From the NCBI RefSeq assembly GCF_000143535.2, contig NC_037321.1:1178001-1242000 (forward strand): 64,000 nt of DNA. Direction: 5' to 3'. Positions within the stretch are counted from its first letter, which is position 1, and each line of letters begins with the position of its first letter. The translations under genes and the position numbers were made by a program. Below, one piece after another: positions 32,724-45,883 of the stretch. The DNA is from Botrytis cinerea B05.10 (lineage: Eukaryota > Ascomycota > Leotiomycetes > Helotiales > Sclerotiniaceae). The notes below the pieces were generated by a model. The model was not told the DNA's origin, did not search any database, and saw nothing but the letters and a program-made list of their open reading frames with translations.

Positions 32724-34303
32724 ATGACAGCTGTGGGGCCTGATATCAATAACGGTGAGCTACTTCAAATTTTCAATGGCTCGCTGTCGCTAACTCAGCT
32801 TATAGGCGGAAAAGGTCTGGCTGTGATCTGGGCTCTCAATGCTGTCTCAATCACCATTGTTATCGCAAGATGCATGACACAAAGATTCATAATCCGTCAA
32901 CTGGGGCTTAGTGACGCTTTGGTCGTTGTATCGATGGTATGTTCTCTACCTCATAAGCCATGAATCATAACTAATGATGAAGTGTACCATTTCTTCTATG
33001 GCAGCTTTGATCACAGTGCAATATCACTATGGATGGGGACGACATTACGCATATCTCGATCCATTTGATAGAATCGAGGCAATGAAGTACAATGCAATTG
33101 GGCAATCTTTTGGTAATTCTACTTCAGCAAGAGTCTCTATGCAAGATCTCTCTCTGACGTTTATATGCGACAGGTGTTATGGGCTCGACTTTTGGCCGAA
33201 TGTCCTTTATTATCCTCATGATACAGCTATTCGGAACCTCTAAATTAAAACACGCAGCTCTATGGACATTATTCTGGGTACAATTCATTCCAAACTGTAT
33301 TGTCGTCGTCACATTGTATGTTCAATGTAGTGATATTCGATCTTTGTGGGACACGTCGATTATATCTTCATGTTGGCCTGAGTCTTACCAAACGGTGAGT
33401 CTAGACATCATTCCCACTTGAACGATTTTCTAATGACGCATTAGTATATTGGCTACGCACATACAAGTTGGAATGGTCTAACGGATCTATTTTTGACGTG
33501 TCTACCGGCAACAATGTTGTGGAGTTTACAAATGAATCGTCGTACGAAATTCGGTTTGGTGTTTTTGCTAAGTCTTAGTTTACTGTGAGTTCTACTTTTT
33601 GCCTTTTTCACCACTTTCTTTAATTTAATATTCTGGCAGCGCCTTTGTGGGAGTTATCTTGAAGATTGTGTATATTGGAGTGCTTGCCGACCGAGGAGAT
33701 TATACTTGTAAGTACCATAATATCCATCAAATAACAACCCGCTGACAATAGCAGACAACACAGTCCCATTCTTCGTCTGGGTACAGTAAGTTTTCGCCCC
33801 CACTTCCCCAAATAGCGCTTTCCTAATCTTTCAAAAACAGAGTCGAATCCAATCTCGTCGTGATCGCCTCTTCAGTTCCACTTCTTCGTCCTCTCTTTAT
33901 TCGTCTTAAATCCGGCGATTTTAGCACCCGCAATGGCTCTACAGCTCCTACTTTCGAGCTGTCAGGATATAGTAATAAGAGGAAATCAATACAGAATAAT
34001 CATATGTTCAGTGAGATAAGCGATGATGATTTGGGGATGAAGCATTCGCGGGATGGGATCGCAATAGATGATAAAAGAAGCGAAGATCATATCTTGCCGA
34101 TACAGGGAGAGAAGGAAAGAGTTTTGGAGCCGTGGGTGGTGAAGAAGGAGGTTAGTTATAGTGTGAGGGTTGAGGACACGGCGGATGAGGATCTTGAAAG
34201 GGGAGAGTCGGAGAGGGAAAGAGGGAGAAACCATGTGTTCCTGGTGCCGAAAAGGGCGAGTAAAGGGAGTATGAGTGTTCTGAGTCAAGTTTCCGTGGTG
34301 TGA
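32724..34303 (+). CDS. PTH11-like / fungal rhodopsin-domain membrane protein
   Basis: Seven-transmembrane fungal protein of the rhodopsin-domain (SAT4/PTH11-like) family. Exons: 32724-32936, 32983-33112, 33174-33394, 33445-33584, 33640-33707, 33755-33785, 33841-34303; all phases join to give 421 aa. The landmarks run in family order: ARCMTQRFIIRQLGLSDALV (helix 1 to 2), HYGWGRHYAYL, FGTSKLKHAALWTLFWVQF, PNCIVVVTLYVQCSDIRSLW, CLPATMLWSLQMNRRTKFGL, VGVILKIVYIGVL, and the closing VWVQVESNLVVIASSVPLLRPLF. A hydrophilic C-terminal tail of about 130 residues follows, rich in charged residues. There is no CFEM domain at the N-terminus, so it is the non-CFEM class. Family members sense surface or nutrient cues; the ligand is unknown. 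Confidence 0.9.
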
Positions 34304-36470
34304 AAATCATTCATCGTGGAGTTTGGGTTATATGTTATTGGGTAATAATCGAGGTATTGGAACGGAAATGGGATCTTGGATGAATATGGATGTGGATATG
34401 GATAACTTATACTCTAGCAAATCATCTCTTTTGTAAATACCCTCTAAAATCAGATTTGTTACATTATTCTTCCTATGATATCTCTCGTTTAAACATTTAC
34501 TAGTGGGCAAACGCGTTGATTGTGAATTTATATACCGTACTTACTATTGAATCCTGAGCGTTCATAAAAAAAATCGATAAAAAAATCGAAATGAAATTGC
34601 AACGCCAAACGGGCATCAATATTGATATAGATCCCCACAAGTGATGCAAGCAAAAAATTGAAAAATTGTCACAAAAAATGGAAATTCTCATTACGGAAAG
34701 GAAACGGAGAACAGAGAACAGGAAAAATTGTGTACGTACCCCATGCCTTGTTGTACATGCACTTTGTACTTGGTATTGTAATGTACTGTATTGTATTGGC
34801 TTCGACCGTCTCGTTGGGACTCGGTAGCTAATGGGTCGTGGGCTGGACTAGGCTCTGGGTGCGGGATGGAGGATGAGGGATGAGGGATGGAGATTGTGAA
34901 TGTGACTGTGAGTGTGATTTTGGGATGGAGAGGGGATATTGGGGTGGGCTTAGTTTTTTGTAACGGGAAGGGAGCACGGGGAGGTGCTGCTCCTATAGAG
35001 AGCAAGATATAAAAAAAAAATTAGGATTTCGAAAGATCAGCTCATTTGGGTGTATGCTCTTTTTTGTCTTTGGATATTGGATTAGAGTAGTTGTGGTTAT
35101 TTTTTGGGTTTGAAATTTGCGGTTGTGATTGAGTGGTTGTGTTCATGGGTTTTATGTGTGTATTGTATTGTGTAGGGTGGGTGTATTTTCTCTTTGAATG
35201 GGAAAGGTCAATCAACTATTGCTAACCTTGTACAGAATTGAAAATATAAGGGTTCCGATGTACAGAGTATAACTGCCATGGTGTGACTTTTCGGTTCTGT
35301 GAGCGTGCTACTGTACATCTCTAGAACATAGTGAACTTGATTCAGTAATGAATGCAGAAGACAGAATGGCGAGTAGAGTTTGATTTACAATGAAGGATGG
35401 CTGAGCTTTGAGAATGAACAAGCTTTTCTGTACTATATCGTACAAAAGCGTTGAAGCTTAATCTTCTTCGCACCAGCTTTCAGGGTGCGAGACTAGGGTG
35501 CGTCCCGCAGCGTAGGGCCCGTTATATGAACAGATGATTTGTGGATTTGGATGTGGATGTGCAATGTTGAATGTGGGATCGGGATGGGCTCGGAATTTGA
35601 GGGCCGGAATGGGGGGTGCGGATCTGTATTGTCTTGTGTGTGTATGTACTCTACGAGTACTCGAGTGCACGAGAAAGAGGCGGTTTTTTTGATTGTTGAA
35701 TAGGTTGCACTATGTTACTGTACTAACTATACTGCGCTAGTAATAAATTGTAGTTTTCATTATTCAATCTACAGAGATTCTTTCTTCCAGCTAATGGGCC
35801 CTTGAATTCTAGAAAATGCTCAAATGAATGGGTATGCGTATGCATTCTACTCTGCATGTAATTCTCCCACTCTAGCCTCTAGCACAGCAGTATTGATACC
35901 AGATAGGCGAAGCCCCCGATAAACCCAGAGCACCCCACTCGACAACCCCTTGGTCCTTGCAGACGGAAATCAACCGACCTCCCCCATACACCCTAGCATA
36001 TCAGCAAACTCCGGACATCCCAGCCACAACACGGAGATTGAACCAGCACGTCGAAAGGTACATTGGATTTTTGTAGCCTTTCCTTCGTGCAATCGATGTA
36101 CCTTTCCGTCGCTTTCTTGCCTGGCTCATATTCGTAAATCGCATATAGAGTTAATCGGGACCGAAGGCCTATTTCCATTCGATACCAATTCCCATCCGAA
36201 TGGTCTGATGCGTACATTCAATAGTTCCGCTTTTGATTGATATTCTAATGTAGCAGTTTAATATCCGTGATTCAAGCGTTGGAGAAGTCAAAGGTTGGGA
36301 TTTGTTGAACCTATATACTTCCGTCTACTTTCCTCCCTTGTTGATAGTGCTTGTTGTCTCAGTATCTTCTTTATTTCGTTTTCTACTTTGTTTCTCTCGT
36401 CTCATCCCTTTTCATCAATCCATCTCATTTGCGGCTCTCCAGTTCGCTCTAGGTACCGTTTCTCGCCAGG
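34304..36470. other. Gene-poor interval with purine- and GT-rich tracts
   Basis: Over 2 kb without a supported gene. gatgagg-type repeats lie near 34861-34892, GT-rich DNA near 35080-35190, and a C/T-rich leader at 36330-36470 runs into the next gene. Short frames look like chance. Confidence 0.5.
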
Positions 36471-37605
36471 ATGAAGGCTTCAGTAATGAGCACGGCTCTT
36501 GCAGCCCTCACCTTCCTCCCCTCCCTCAGCACGTGCACTCCTATCGCAAGCCCCAGCTCAGTAGCCATCTCCAAGCTTACCCCATCCCTCCCCCTAACAG
36601 TCAGTGTTGTGAAAACCTTTGGCTTCCCCTCCTGGTGCGAGAACTTCGCCATCAGATCCAACGGCAACCTTCTCGTCTCCCGTCTTGATACCCCTGAGGT
36701 CCTCCTCGTCTCCCCCACAAACGCATTCGACCCTATCACCGTCACCACCTTCAACGCCACTACTTACAAAGGGGCCCTCGGTATCTCCGAAACCACAAAA
36801 GATGTCTTCTACGTCATCACCTCCGCCCAAGTCGACGACTCCTTCGTCAAAACCAGCGGCGTAAACTCCATCTGGAAAATCAACATGAACACCTTTGCTC
36901 AAAGCAACGGAACCATCACCTCTCCGGCCACCGTGACCAAAATCGTCGATATCCCCGGTGCCGATTTCCTCAACGGAATGACCACATTGGACGATCAAAA
37001 TGTTCTTGTAGGAGATATCTACAACGGCTGGGTCTACAAAGTCTGCGTCACCACCGGCGCCTACTCCATCGTCGTCAACGATCCCAAGATGAAGATTCCC
37101 GCTGGCGCCTCCACCAATCTCGGCGTCAACGGTATCAAAATCTCTAATTCCTATCTCTACTGGACCAACACCGCCGTGGGTACTCTTAACAAAATCAAGA
37201 TTGCAAGCGACGGAACGCCAATTGGCTCCAGCTCCGTCGTCGTAAGCAATGTTCCCAAAGCAGACGATTTTATTTTCAAGAGCGACGGAACCATCTGGGT
37301 TGCGCAAAACCAAATGGATGAATTGAGCTACATTCCCGTGGGAGCTACTCAAGCTACTCTAGTCGCTGGAAGCAATATTTCAACTACTTTGGCCGGTGTC
37401 ACTTCTGGTCATTTTGGAAGAACAGCCAAAGATGCTAATATCTTATATCTGGCTACTAGTGGTGGTGGGTATCCCCTTTCTTTCCCTGATTTTTTCTTGT
37501 TTGCAAGCTTGGAGGTACTAATTGTAAATAGGATTGGCATTACCCATCAACGGAACCGTAGTCGTAGCAGGAAGTATCGTCAAGATCGACACCACTGGGT
37601 TCTAG
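36471..37605 (+). CDS. Secreted SMP-30/gluconolactonase-like beta-propeller protein
   Basis: Exons 36471-37464 and 37532-37605 (67-nt intron, phase 1), 355 aa. Signal peptide about 1-22 (MKASVMSTALAALTFLPSLSTC). The rest has repeating strands typical of a six-bladed beta-propeller: FAIRSNGNLLVSRLDTPEV, then GVNSIWKINMNTF, NGMTTLDDQNVLVGDIYNGW, GVNGIKISNSYLYWTNTAVG, ADDFIFKSDGTIWVAQNQMD. Fungal secreted proteins of this type are common and poorly characterised. The start has two in-frame ATGs close together (36471 and 36486); the first is used. An acidic pair near a metal site could not be assigned by eye, so enzymatic activity is uncertain. Confidence 0.85.
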
Positions 37606-40600
37606 CAGTAAACGCCCGGGAGTGAAGATGATGAGTGTGATGCAGATATGGAAGAGTAAATTCAAAGAATAGAATGGCATGAATCCATGTTTGATACTGA
37701 TTTGGAGTTGATGTACGTGTATTTATGTGAAATTATAGAGAATAATAACATCTTCAATAGCTAATAATCCGTTGCCTATCTGTAATAAGTGCTCTGGACT
37801 GGAATTTCAAACTATTTATAGCACCACTGGCTTGTGATATAAGGAAGAGGAAGGTTTTCACATGATGAAAACAGGTATAGACATAGAATAAAGGGGGGGG
37901 GGTCTACGCGAATGAGCAAAATACTAAGAGCAATATATTCTAGAGCATCTCCACTTCGAATTACAGTCCTGATACTGCCCATTTTTATTAAACCAAGACA
38001 TTTTACACGGTAACCCTAAGGGCCATCCTACCTACCCACCGTACATGTGAAAACCGGCCAAACTCTCAAAGTTCCCCTGGAGCTTCGGTACCCTCAAGAA
38101 CCTGCGTGTCGGGCATAAATAACAGCATCGTGAACGCAACGCAATGTGGGCAAGATTGAGGACTCACTGATTCCTGTATTTTACCTACCCTATTCCCCAG
38201 ACTTTGAGGTTGTCCCAAGCATAGTGTGTGGACTTCATCTCCAGTCCTCTCAGCCTCTGATCGTATGCGTGACGAGGTGGTTACTTCCGCTATACATCGA
38301 GATTTTCTTTGAGCCCATCTGGATTTTGAGCAGTCCAAATTCAGAATTCCCATTAATGAAACAAATCTGCAAGAAATCTTCATTCGAAATTGGAAGATAT
38401 GTGTTTTCAGCTGTCCGATATCCTCATTTGCATCCTTGGAACACGAGATGAGCAGTACCTTTTTACGGTAACATCCTAATGACGTATAACTTTGATTTCT
38501 GGCTCGATGATTTGGAATTCGAACTTTTGATTCTTGCCTGGATGGCTATTATGATTGTCTAAAATATGAGCAGATAAGCTGGAGAGATTTTCCGAAGAGG
38601 AGTTATTTCAACGGGGTACTTGTAGATAACAGACGAGAAGAATATTGAAGTGATATGTAGGAAGATTTATAGAGATAGCTGAATGCAAGACTCGAAAAGC
38701 ATTGTGAGACTATATCTATAGATAATCTAGAAATATCATAAATCTCGGCACCCTAATATTGATATAGAATACCATAGGCCAACCCGAGAAAGAGGGAGTG
38801 GCGGAGCTGGAAAAAGTTAAACAGGACATCTAGGCGTATCATAAAGATGCATAACGTGGAATTATGTTACCTGTGAGTGAGTATTTTGAAATGGGACAAG
38901 AAGTGCTAAATAAACACTGCGTCTGCTCGGCTCATAGACTCTACATCGCTTTTTCTGTCAACCTTCGAAATAGCAAGAAAGGGTCCAAGTAAAACTCGAT
39001 ATCTCATACGGCGGTACTGCCGAGATCAAACAACTTATACGCTTTTGAATATTCGCAGCGTAGCGGTTGACCGAGTGTGACGGGACAAAGATGCAAATTT
39101 GAAGAGATGAGTAGTTCAGCCAACATGAAATGTATCATATTATGAATAAACCAAACGGGCATTTTCCTGTTGTATCAACGAATTGAAATTGACGCTTATA
39201 GGAGTTATCATGTTTTTCATGCGTATCTGAAAAATCATTCAGACGATGTATGATGATTGTTTGAGAGGATTATGAACAATCGAAAAACATGTCCCTATAA
39301 CCAGGTAGTATTGAATCAGAGCAAAATTTAAAAAGACGCCCTTTCCGCTTCAAATGATTTAGGAAATTCAATTGTTTGAGAGGGCCAAACGGAGAGTAAG
39401 ATCGAAACCCTATGGCAAGGTGGTAGGTACCATGGAGGGGATAGAATATCAGAAGAATATGCATATAGATATGTTAAGCGAGCCAAATGACCTGGAGATA
39501 TGGGTATGTGTGTGTCGGGAGGTATGGCTTTGAACGATTTCGTTGGTTGGAAAAGAGTGGAAAGGCCAATCGGTTTTCACACTCTGATTATAACTCGATC
39601 TCCATGCTCTATTCTTAAACCATCTAATAATATTTGATTCAATAAAAGAAAGAAAGTGGTTGTTCTAGATCTTCAGAAAGTTGAAACAGCAAGACATAGC
39701 TAGCCCGGTCCAAATTAGCTTTATCCGATTTGACGAAAGTACCACCCACCCAGACCTGATCGAAGACACTATGGAAGCACTTGAAGCTAGATTTCACAAT
39801 CATAGAAGTGTGTATACTTCACAAGGTGGACTTGGTAACTATACAAGTCCAGGAATACAGACCTTAGCTTCTAGGATGGTGTAATTTCGACAACGCCTCG
39901 TTGACTATGAATAAGACAATTTTCCAATGGCGGGGTTATTTAGAGAAAGTCATCAATATATAGTAGAGATATATATAGGACTTGCAGATTTCAATTGTCG
40001 ACTGAAATAGAAGAGTCAACAAATGGGAAGGTTCTCTATGTAGATCAAAGGTGAGGGATGTCAGCGGAGTAAGTGGTAAACGGATAAGAAACGAACAGTG
40101 AGTTAGAATATAACTGGAGATGTAAGCATAAATCAACCCCACAGACTTGTCAGATTTGATACCCGAATCCTGGTTGTGACTATTCCCTATCGACTTAAGA
40201 CTCTCGTAGAGTTCTGATATGCAGGTCTAATGCCGACTTGCTTTTGAACTTTGAAGAAGTCATACATATTGATTACTGCAGTAATCCATGCTATGCATGT
40301 TCATGATCCACACCCATGTGCGTGTATATAATTGACGTAGATGAAGCTAAAACAGAAAGTTGTCCATGTCCGGTTTGTCGTTGATCTAGTCAACTTCGAC
40401 ACCATGCGGTTTCAATAAAACATATAGAGTAGTGTTGGTAGACCAAAGATAGCCGGCGCTCAATGCATCTACACATCTTATTGACGTATGAAAAGATTCA
40501 TTGTCTCGATTGTTCATTCAATGATCTCTGAAATCGTTTTAACGAGAAGTGGAGATTGAGTCCATCACGTGCACTCCAAGATGTTCTATTTAAATCAAAC

Positions 40601-42404
40601 GAGGTCTTCCGGATCTGTTCCCGGGCCGATCTGCCAAGAACATCAAAGTCCTGCAAGTCAATCCTACATTATACATACTGTCACATCCCGAGGAGGAGGG
40701 AAAGCGAACACGTACAACCCGAGGTTTGTGATATGAACATGGATCGGCGGTGAAAACATTACGATTCTTGTGTACTTGGTACACATGGCGTACAACACAC
40801 ATGACGAGGAGTCTGTATCTCTTGTCCGCACTAGATGGCAAACATTTATCATGCTCGTGGAGTTCTAGAAAATGCTCAAATAAGGTACTAGATAGATATA
40901 CACACTTATCCTACTTTGGGGTCTTCAGCTTACTACATGAGGAAGGTAACATATCAAAACCACTTACTAACCATATAAGAAACGCCTCTGTATGAATTCA
41001 AGGACAATTGCCAGCTGTAAACTATGACCATTGAGCGCAAAAAAGAAATGCCATCTCGAGTATCATGGATAATGAAAAACGCCATAATACAAGCATTGTA
41101 GGCAGGGTCTTTCCCTAAATCGAGACACATGGATGCTTTCTCATTGGCGCTGACTACCAAGATAGATACTGTTGAAAAGATATCATGTTATGCTCTGAAT
41201 GGAATCAACAGATCTTCCAAAATGTGACCCAGAAAAAGATCTGCGTACTACTATGCCTCCTTGGGTAGGCGAGGTAGGTACAGTATGATATGTTTCAGGA
41301 CTTCCAGGACTTCCAGGACTTCCAGGACTTCAACATTGATAAGAATGCGCATTGCACGACATCGATCAAACTCAGGAGTACTTCTCTGAGCTCTCTGTCT
41401 TCACTCGTAGTTAGCTCCACGCCTATTAAGTTATTATGTGCTGTGTTTGTACATTTGCTCGCTCTCGTACACAGGCTAATGAGTTCTTCCTTCCACTCAA
41501 ACTCTTAGACCGGCTCCAAAGTAGAATGGCGGCGTTGAATCCTTGAAGAGAAAAACGGAGACAGTAAACTTATCTGAGTATAGCTTCATCTTCTTCTCAT
41601 CTCACTAATCTGTGAATCTCTTAATCCCACCCTATCACAACATTCACACCCATCCACAGGGGAATCGTGAGTCTAGAAGGCAATCCTGATTTACCAATTA
41701 TCGAAAGTCGTGCCGAATCAAAGCATCAAGGGGGGCGATGATCACCGCGATACTAAGTAGCGAAGTACCTACATACATCAGTTCGGGAATTTTTCCCTAT
41801 ACGGTATATTTCGTGCCTTCACTTCAAACAGGCTTCTTGCTTCATGCTTCACTCGCTCATAATTCTAAGCCGCCACCAATTAATAAAGAGGACGCGGATG
41901 TGCGCCGTACGCATGGCAACAGATCTAACGAAAGGGCTCCAACATTTAAATTGACCAAAAAAAGCAGCAAAGTCGTAGATATCGTTTCTGCACTCTTATA
42001 CGAAGATATGGAAGTCGACAATTGATTCACTGCTTCAGAATTCCTTTTCTTTTCGACCATACCAATCTACATCATCTTTGTTCTCGGCCTTCACAAGGAT
42101 ACCTGAGTAGTATCAAGACCATCTTTTTTTTGACATCGGATCCACAGCTTTCCGTGCTTCTTATGCAAAACTCACCTCAACTCCATTCCAAGTTCTACTT
42201 AGTCGATAAAATCGATATCGCACTACAATATTAATCCAAATTTAACATCATTGTGGGTTTCTACCGTGACATTCCTTTGATTTTTCCCTGTGTAATATCT
42301 GCCGTTGTATCCCAGCTCCAAATACCTTCTCGCTGGCCAATGTTATTGGGAAGACGGAGATACCACAAGAAAATCTTCTGCGAAGATTCGCAGCATACCC
42401 AATC
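37606..42404. other. 4.8 kb gene-poor region
   Basis: Largest gap in the window. AT-rich with dense stops in all frames. The only frames worth noting are a 72-codon one at 41290 that begins with QDF repeats and a 95-codon one at 41738-42025 (plus, ATG start, no known features). No transposon ends, long repeats or RNA gene seen. It also holds the promoter of the Zn2Cys6 gene. Confidence 0.5.
41296..41332 (+). repeat. 9-bp tandem repeat (cttccagga)
   Basis: About four near-perfect copies of cttccagga. Because the unit is 9 bp it stays in frame and encodes repeated Gln-Asp-Phe in the short frame starting with ATG at 41290. Confidence 0.85.
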
Positions 42405-44710
42405 GTGGCGGCATACAACCCGCCTTATCTTGCGCCAGGATTTGATCTGGAATATCAATATCTTCAATCGAACCCCTCTTCAATATATTCGGGATCGGCC
42501 AGTACCACATCGGACTTGACTATCATTGGCGATCAACGATACGCTTCCCCAACTTATCCCGTCTGCAACAACAGTCCTAGATCTACGAAACGTCAACAGA
42601 TTAATGGAAAGCCTAAGCAGATTAAAGTTCGAGCGACTATAGATAATCAGATGCCAGGAAATGATGGGTCTTCCGCAACTGCTGCGGAGGCTCCAACGGC
42701 CGCTGCAAGTAAACCGAAACGAGTGCGAACGGGATGTTTGACGTGCAGAGAAAGACATTTGAAATGCGATGAGGGTCTACCAAATTGTCTGAATTGCCGG
42801 AAATCCAGTAGGGAATGCAAAAGAGGGGTGCGATTAAATTTTATCGATACCCAGATCAAATCACCACCAATGATCCCTCCTACGGCAGATTGGTCAGGTT
42901 AGTAGATTGAAGGATATTTTCAACATACATTTACTCACGCATTTTCAGTTCAATTCCAAGATGAATCCCGCGAAATTGCTTCGGAATACAAGGGCGGTTT
43001 GAGTCGATATGCGCACATCGAACAAACGATTACTCCTCCTCGAGATCCGCCCACCGAATACCCTATGCGACCTGTGGTTGTTGATCCCATGATGCAAGGG
43101 AATGCCCTTCCACCAATACAGACTGCTGGTACTTTCATAGAAAACAATCTTGGGGTCAAGCAAGAGATGGCACATTCTTCGCATTCTAGGCATACAAGCA
43201 GACATTTATCTCACGCCGGTAGTGAGAGTTCTAGTTATTTGACTGCGCCGACTGCATACACTGCTTCGGAACAAATTATCACGCCACCCAACGAAACTCG
43301 GGATTATCTTACTACTCCTGAAGAAGTTCTATACATGCAAGTTTTCGTCGAGGAAGTTGGATTATGGATGGATAGTATGGACCCGACGAAACACTTCTCC
43401 AGGATATTACCGTTCCATTCTCTAGGAGAACCAATGCTTCTCAATGCTTTCCTGGCATGTGGAGCTCGACATTTGACTCTGGTCAATCCTGCTTACCAGG
43501 AGGACAAAGCATTGTACTATTATGATACAGCCACTACTCAATTGTTACGATCGTTACAAAACCCCGATCGAGATACTGTCATCTGTGCAACTACAGCTGT
43601 CATTCTTAACGTTTACGAGATCATGTCCGAAAGAGCGATGCAACGTATGAACCATATTGCCGGAGCACGAGCTTTGATTAAAGAATGTGGATGGAATGCA
43701 CGAAGTACTGGTGTAGGGGCCGCATGCTTTTGGCTTAACATTGGCATGGAATTGCTCAGTTGTTTGCACTTCAATTGGCAGGTAGCCTGGGAACCGGATC
43801 AATGGGGAGTTGATATGGACTTTTCACGAGAATTGGAAGTTGGACGAGAGGAAGTTTGGGTTCATCGAATGCTATACATCGTTGGAAAAATCGCAAATTT
43901 TAGGGCATCGATTCCACGGTTTCAGGAGGCTTCACCGCACGACGAGCAAATTCGAATGCAATCTAGGTATGCAGAGTGGCAAAAATTGAAGAATCTTTGT
44001 GATAGCTGGAACAGTAGCATACCTCGGACCATGCACCCGATGGCTTATTTGTATCCGTCACAGACCACTTCAAGTTCCGCCTTCCCAGAAGTTTGGTGAG
44101 TGTCTATCCACTAAGCGGGGTGTACAAAGTAACCTACTAATTACAATCTCATAGGCTTCTCAAACGTGCCACAATCGTTGGTAGATTGTTCTACCACACA
44201 GCAATGTGCCTTCTCCCTCAAATTAATCCGTTGTTGAGTCCAGAAAATGTAGAAATGCACGAAATGCAGCAAAGCCACTCTCGTTCCATATGTGGAATTG
44301 TAGCACATGTCAAGGACAGGGGAGTGGCTAGTGTCGCGCTTCGCTCTTTAGCTATCGCTGCCGAATGTTTAGTTGTTCGTCGCGAACAAGAAGAAGTACT
44401 CACCATATTCGAAAAAATTCGAAAAGAAACGGGTTGGAGAGTTGGATTTTTACACAAAGAACTCAAAACGAAGTGGGGTTGGCCAGATGAAACGGCGCAG
44501 CAGCAACAGATGATGCCTCAAGCGAGTTCCTTGTCTCAATTCTTCCCTTCTAATACGCCAGCACCACCTGCACCGGCAAGACCGTCCATTCCAAGCGGCA
44601 TTTTAAATCCTCTTCTGAAAACTGCGGATTTCTCTCTACCGAATCATCCATACCAACAACATTATCAACCACCAAACACAACAAATCAATTTACTCATAC
44701 ATATCTATAA
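42405..44710 (+). CDS. Zn2Cys6 transcription factor (fungal-specific)
   Basis: Nuclear regulator. Exons: (start uncertain) 42405-42897, 42949-44095, 44155-44710; introns are 51 and 59 nt and in phase. The binuclear cluster is intact: C-X2-C-X6-C-X6-C-X2-C-X6-C ([19 protein letters not shown], then [10 protein letters not shown]), followed by [13 protein letters not shown] fungal transcription factor domain of the Fungal_trans_2 type follows in exon 2 ([20 protein letters not shown], then [21 protein letters not shown], and [19 protein letters not shown]), ending in a Gln/Pro-rich tail. The frame is open upstream of 42405 to about 42280 but contains no ATG. 42405 is GTG; the first ATG is at about 42651, still before the cluster. 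Either an upstream exon or a non-AUG start is needed. Target genes unknown. Confidence 0.88.
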
Positions 44711-45883
44711 GTGATATATCATGTTACAAACGACCATCGAGATCTTCATTGTTCATTACTTCGACGACGCTACGGGAGACGCAAATTAAAATGACACCTG
44801 AGAGGACAAATTCGGGGATGGGCGCCATTTTGCATACGGAATCAACGGCACAAAAATTTCAATTTAGCGGTATGAAATGGGGAATTGGAGTCAAATTGGC
44901 GTTTGGGGAATAAATAATCGGTCCCGGGTTGGTAGGCATCCCTCGGTATTCTTGAACATAGAACCTTGGAGTTTGAGGGAATGGAGGGCTTTCTTTCAGC
45001 GTTGTTCCTGGATAGTGTAATACTATAGAGCGATTGACATTGGTCGACAGTGTAAATACATTATTTATGAATTGATATTATCTCTAAATTTTAGAGAATG
45101 CACCTATTTTGTTCAATGCACGCCCATATCGTTTGAATGGTTTGAAGCTGGTGAGTAGGTAAATTCATGATAAACAGATAATTAATGCCACTACTCTATG
45201 ATGTCCAACTTGATGTACAGGTAGGCGAACTTAGTAACATTGATAGGTCAACAAGTCAATATCATACAATCTCCTGCGTTTCAATTGTCAGTTCAATAGG
45301 AAAATTGCTTTCAGACCTACCTGGATTAGTCATCAACATTACCGACACGTTAACGGAAATAAACCAATGATATAAGCGACACGTGATTTTCATGAAATCT
45401 TGAAAGGTTTTGTTGCATATCTATAATGTGTCGGTCGTTTACAAACGTTTCAAAAACGTTTTCAAAGTGTTTAGGTAAATAAATCCTTTTGGAGGAGGAG
45501 TAGTGGAGAAGAAATTCATTAGACGGTAGTTGCTGTTGGTACTTTCTAGGTGAAATTCTCAGGTTGCACTGAGCTGTTAGGCTTCGTCCATATATACCTA
45601 TTTTGAGTAGCAATCTATTTGGGCAATATTAAAAGTAACCTTAGAGTACGATTTCCAATAACAATGATCCTCATTATTGAATCACGGAGGGGGAGAAATC
45701 GTTGTTGTGGCTCCAGTGATGCTTATGTAACGAATCTATCTATTTCAACAGATCGGGCTTCTGGAGTACAACGGTTTCATCCAAAACTCCTATCCATGAC
45801 TCTATGCGAAACTTGACTTTCAAATCTCATCAACATTTTATCACTCGATCTCGGGCACTCTTGAGTAGCTTGACACGGACGCA
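44711..45883. other. Intergenic, Zn2Cys6 gene to ASA1
   Basis: 3' flank of the regulator and promoter of ASA1. AT-rich, no supported gene. Confidence 0.5.

Noticed and set aside
36594..37352. 252-codon minus-strand frame rich in Gly/Asp/Val
   Set aside because: It is the antisense shadow of the SMP-30-like gene, caused by its C-rich codon choice.
41738..42025. 95-codon frame with ATG, upstream of the Zn2Cys6 gene
   Set aside because: No domain, and no donor that joins it in phase to the 42.4 kb exon; kept only as a note in the interval.
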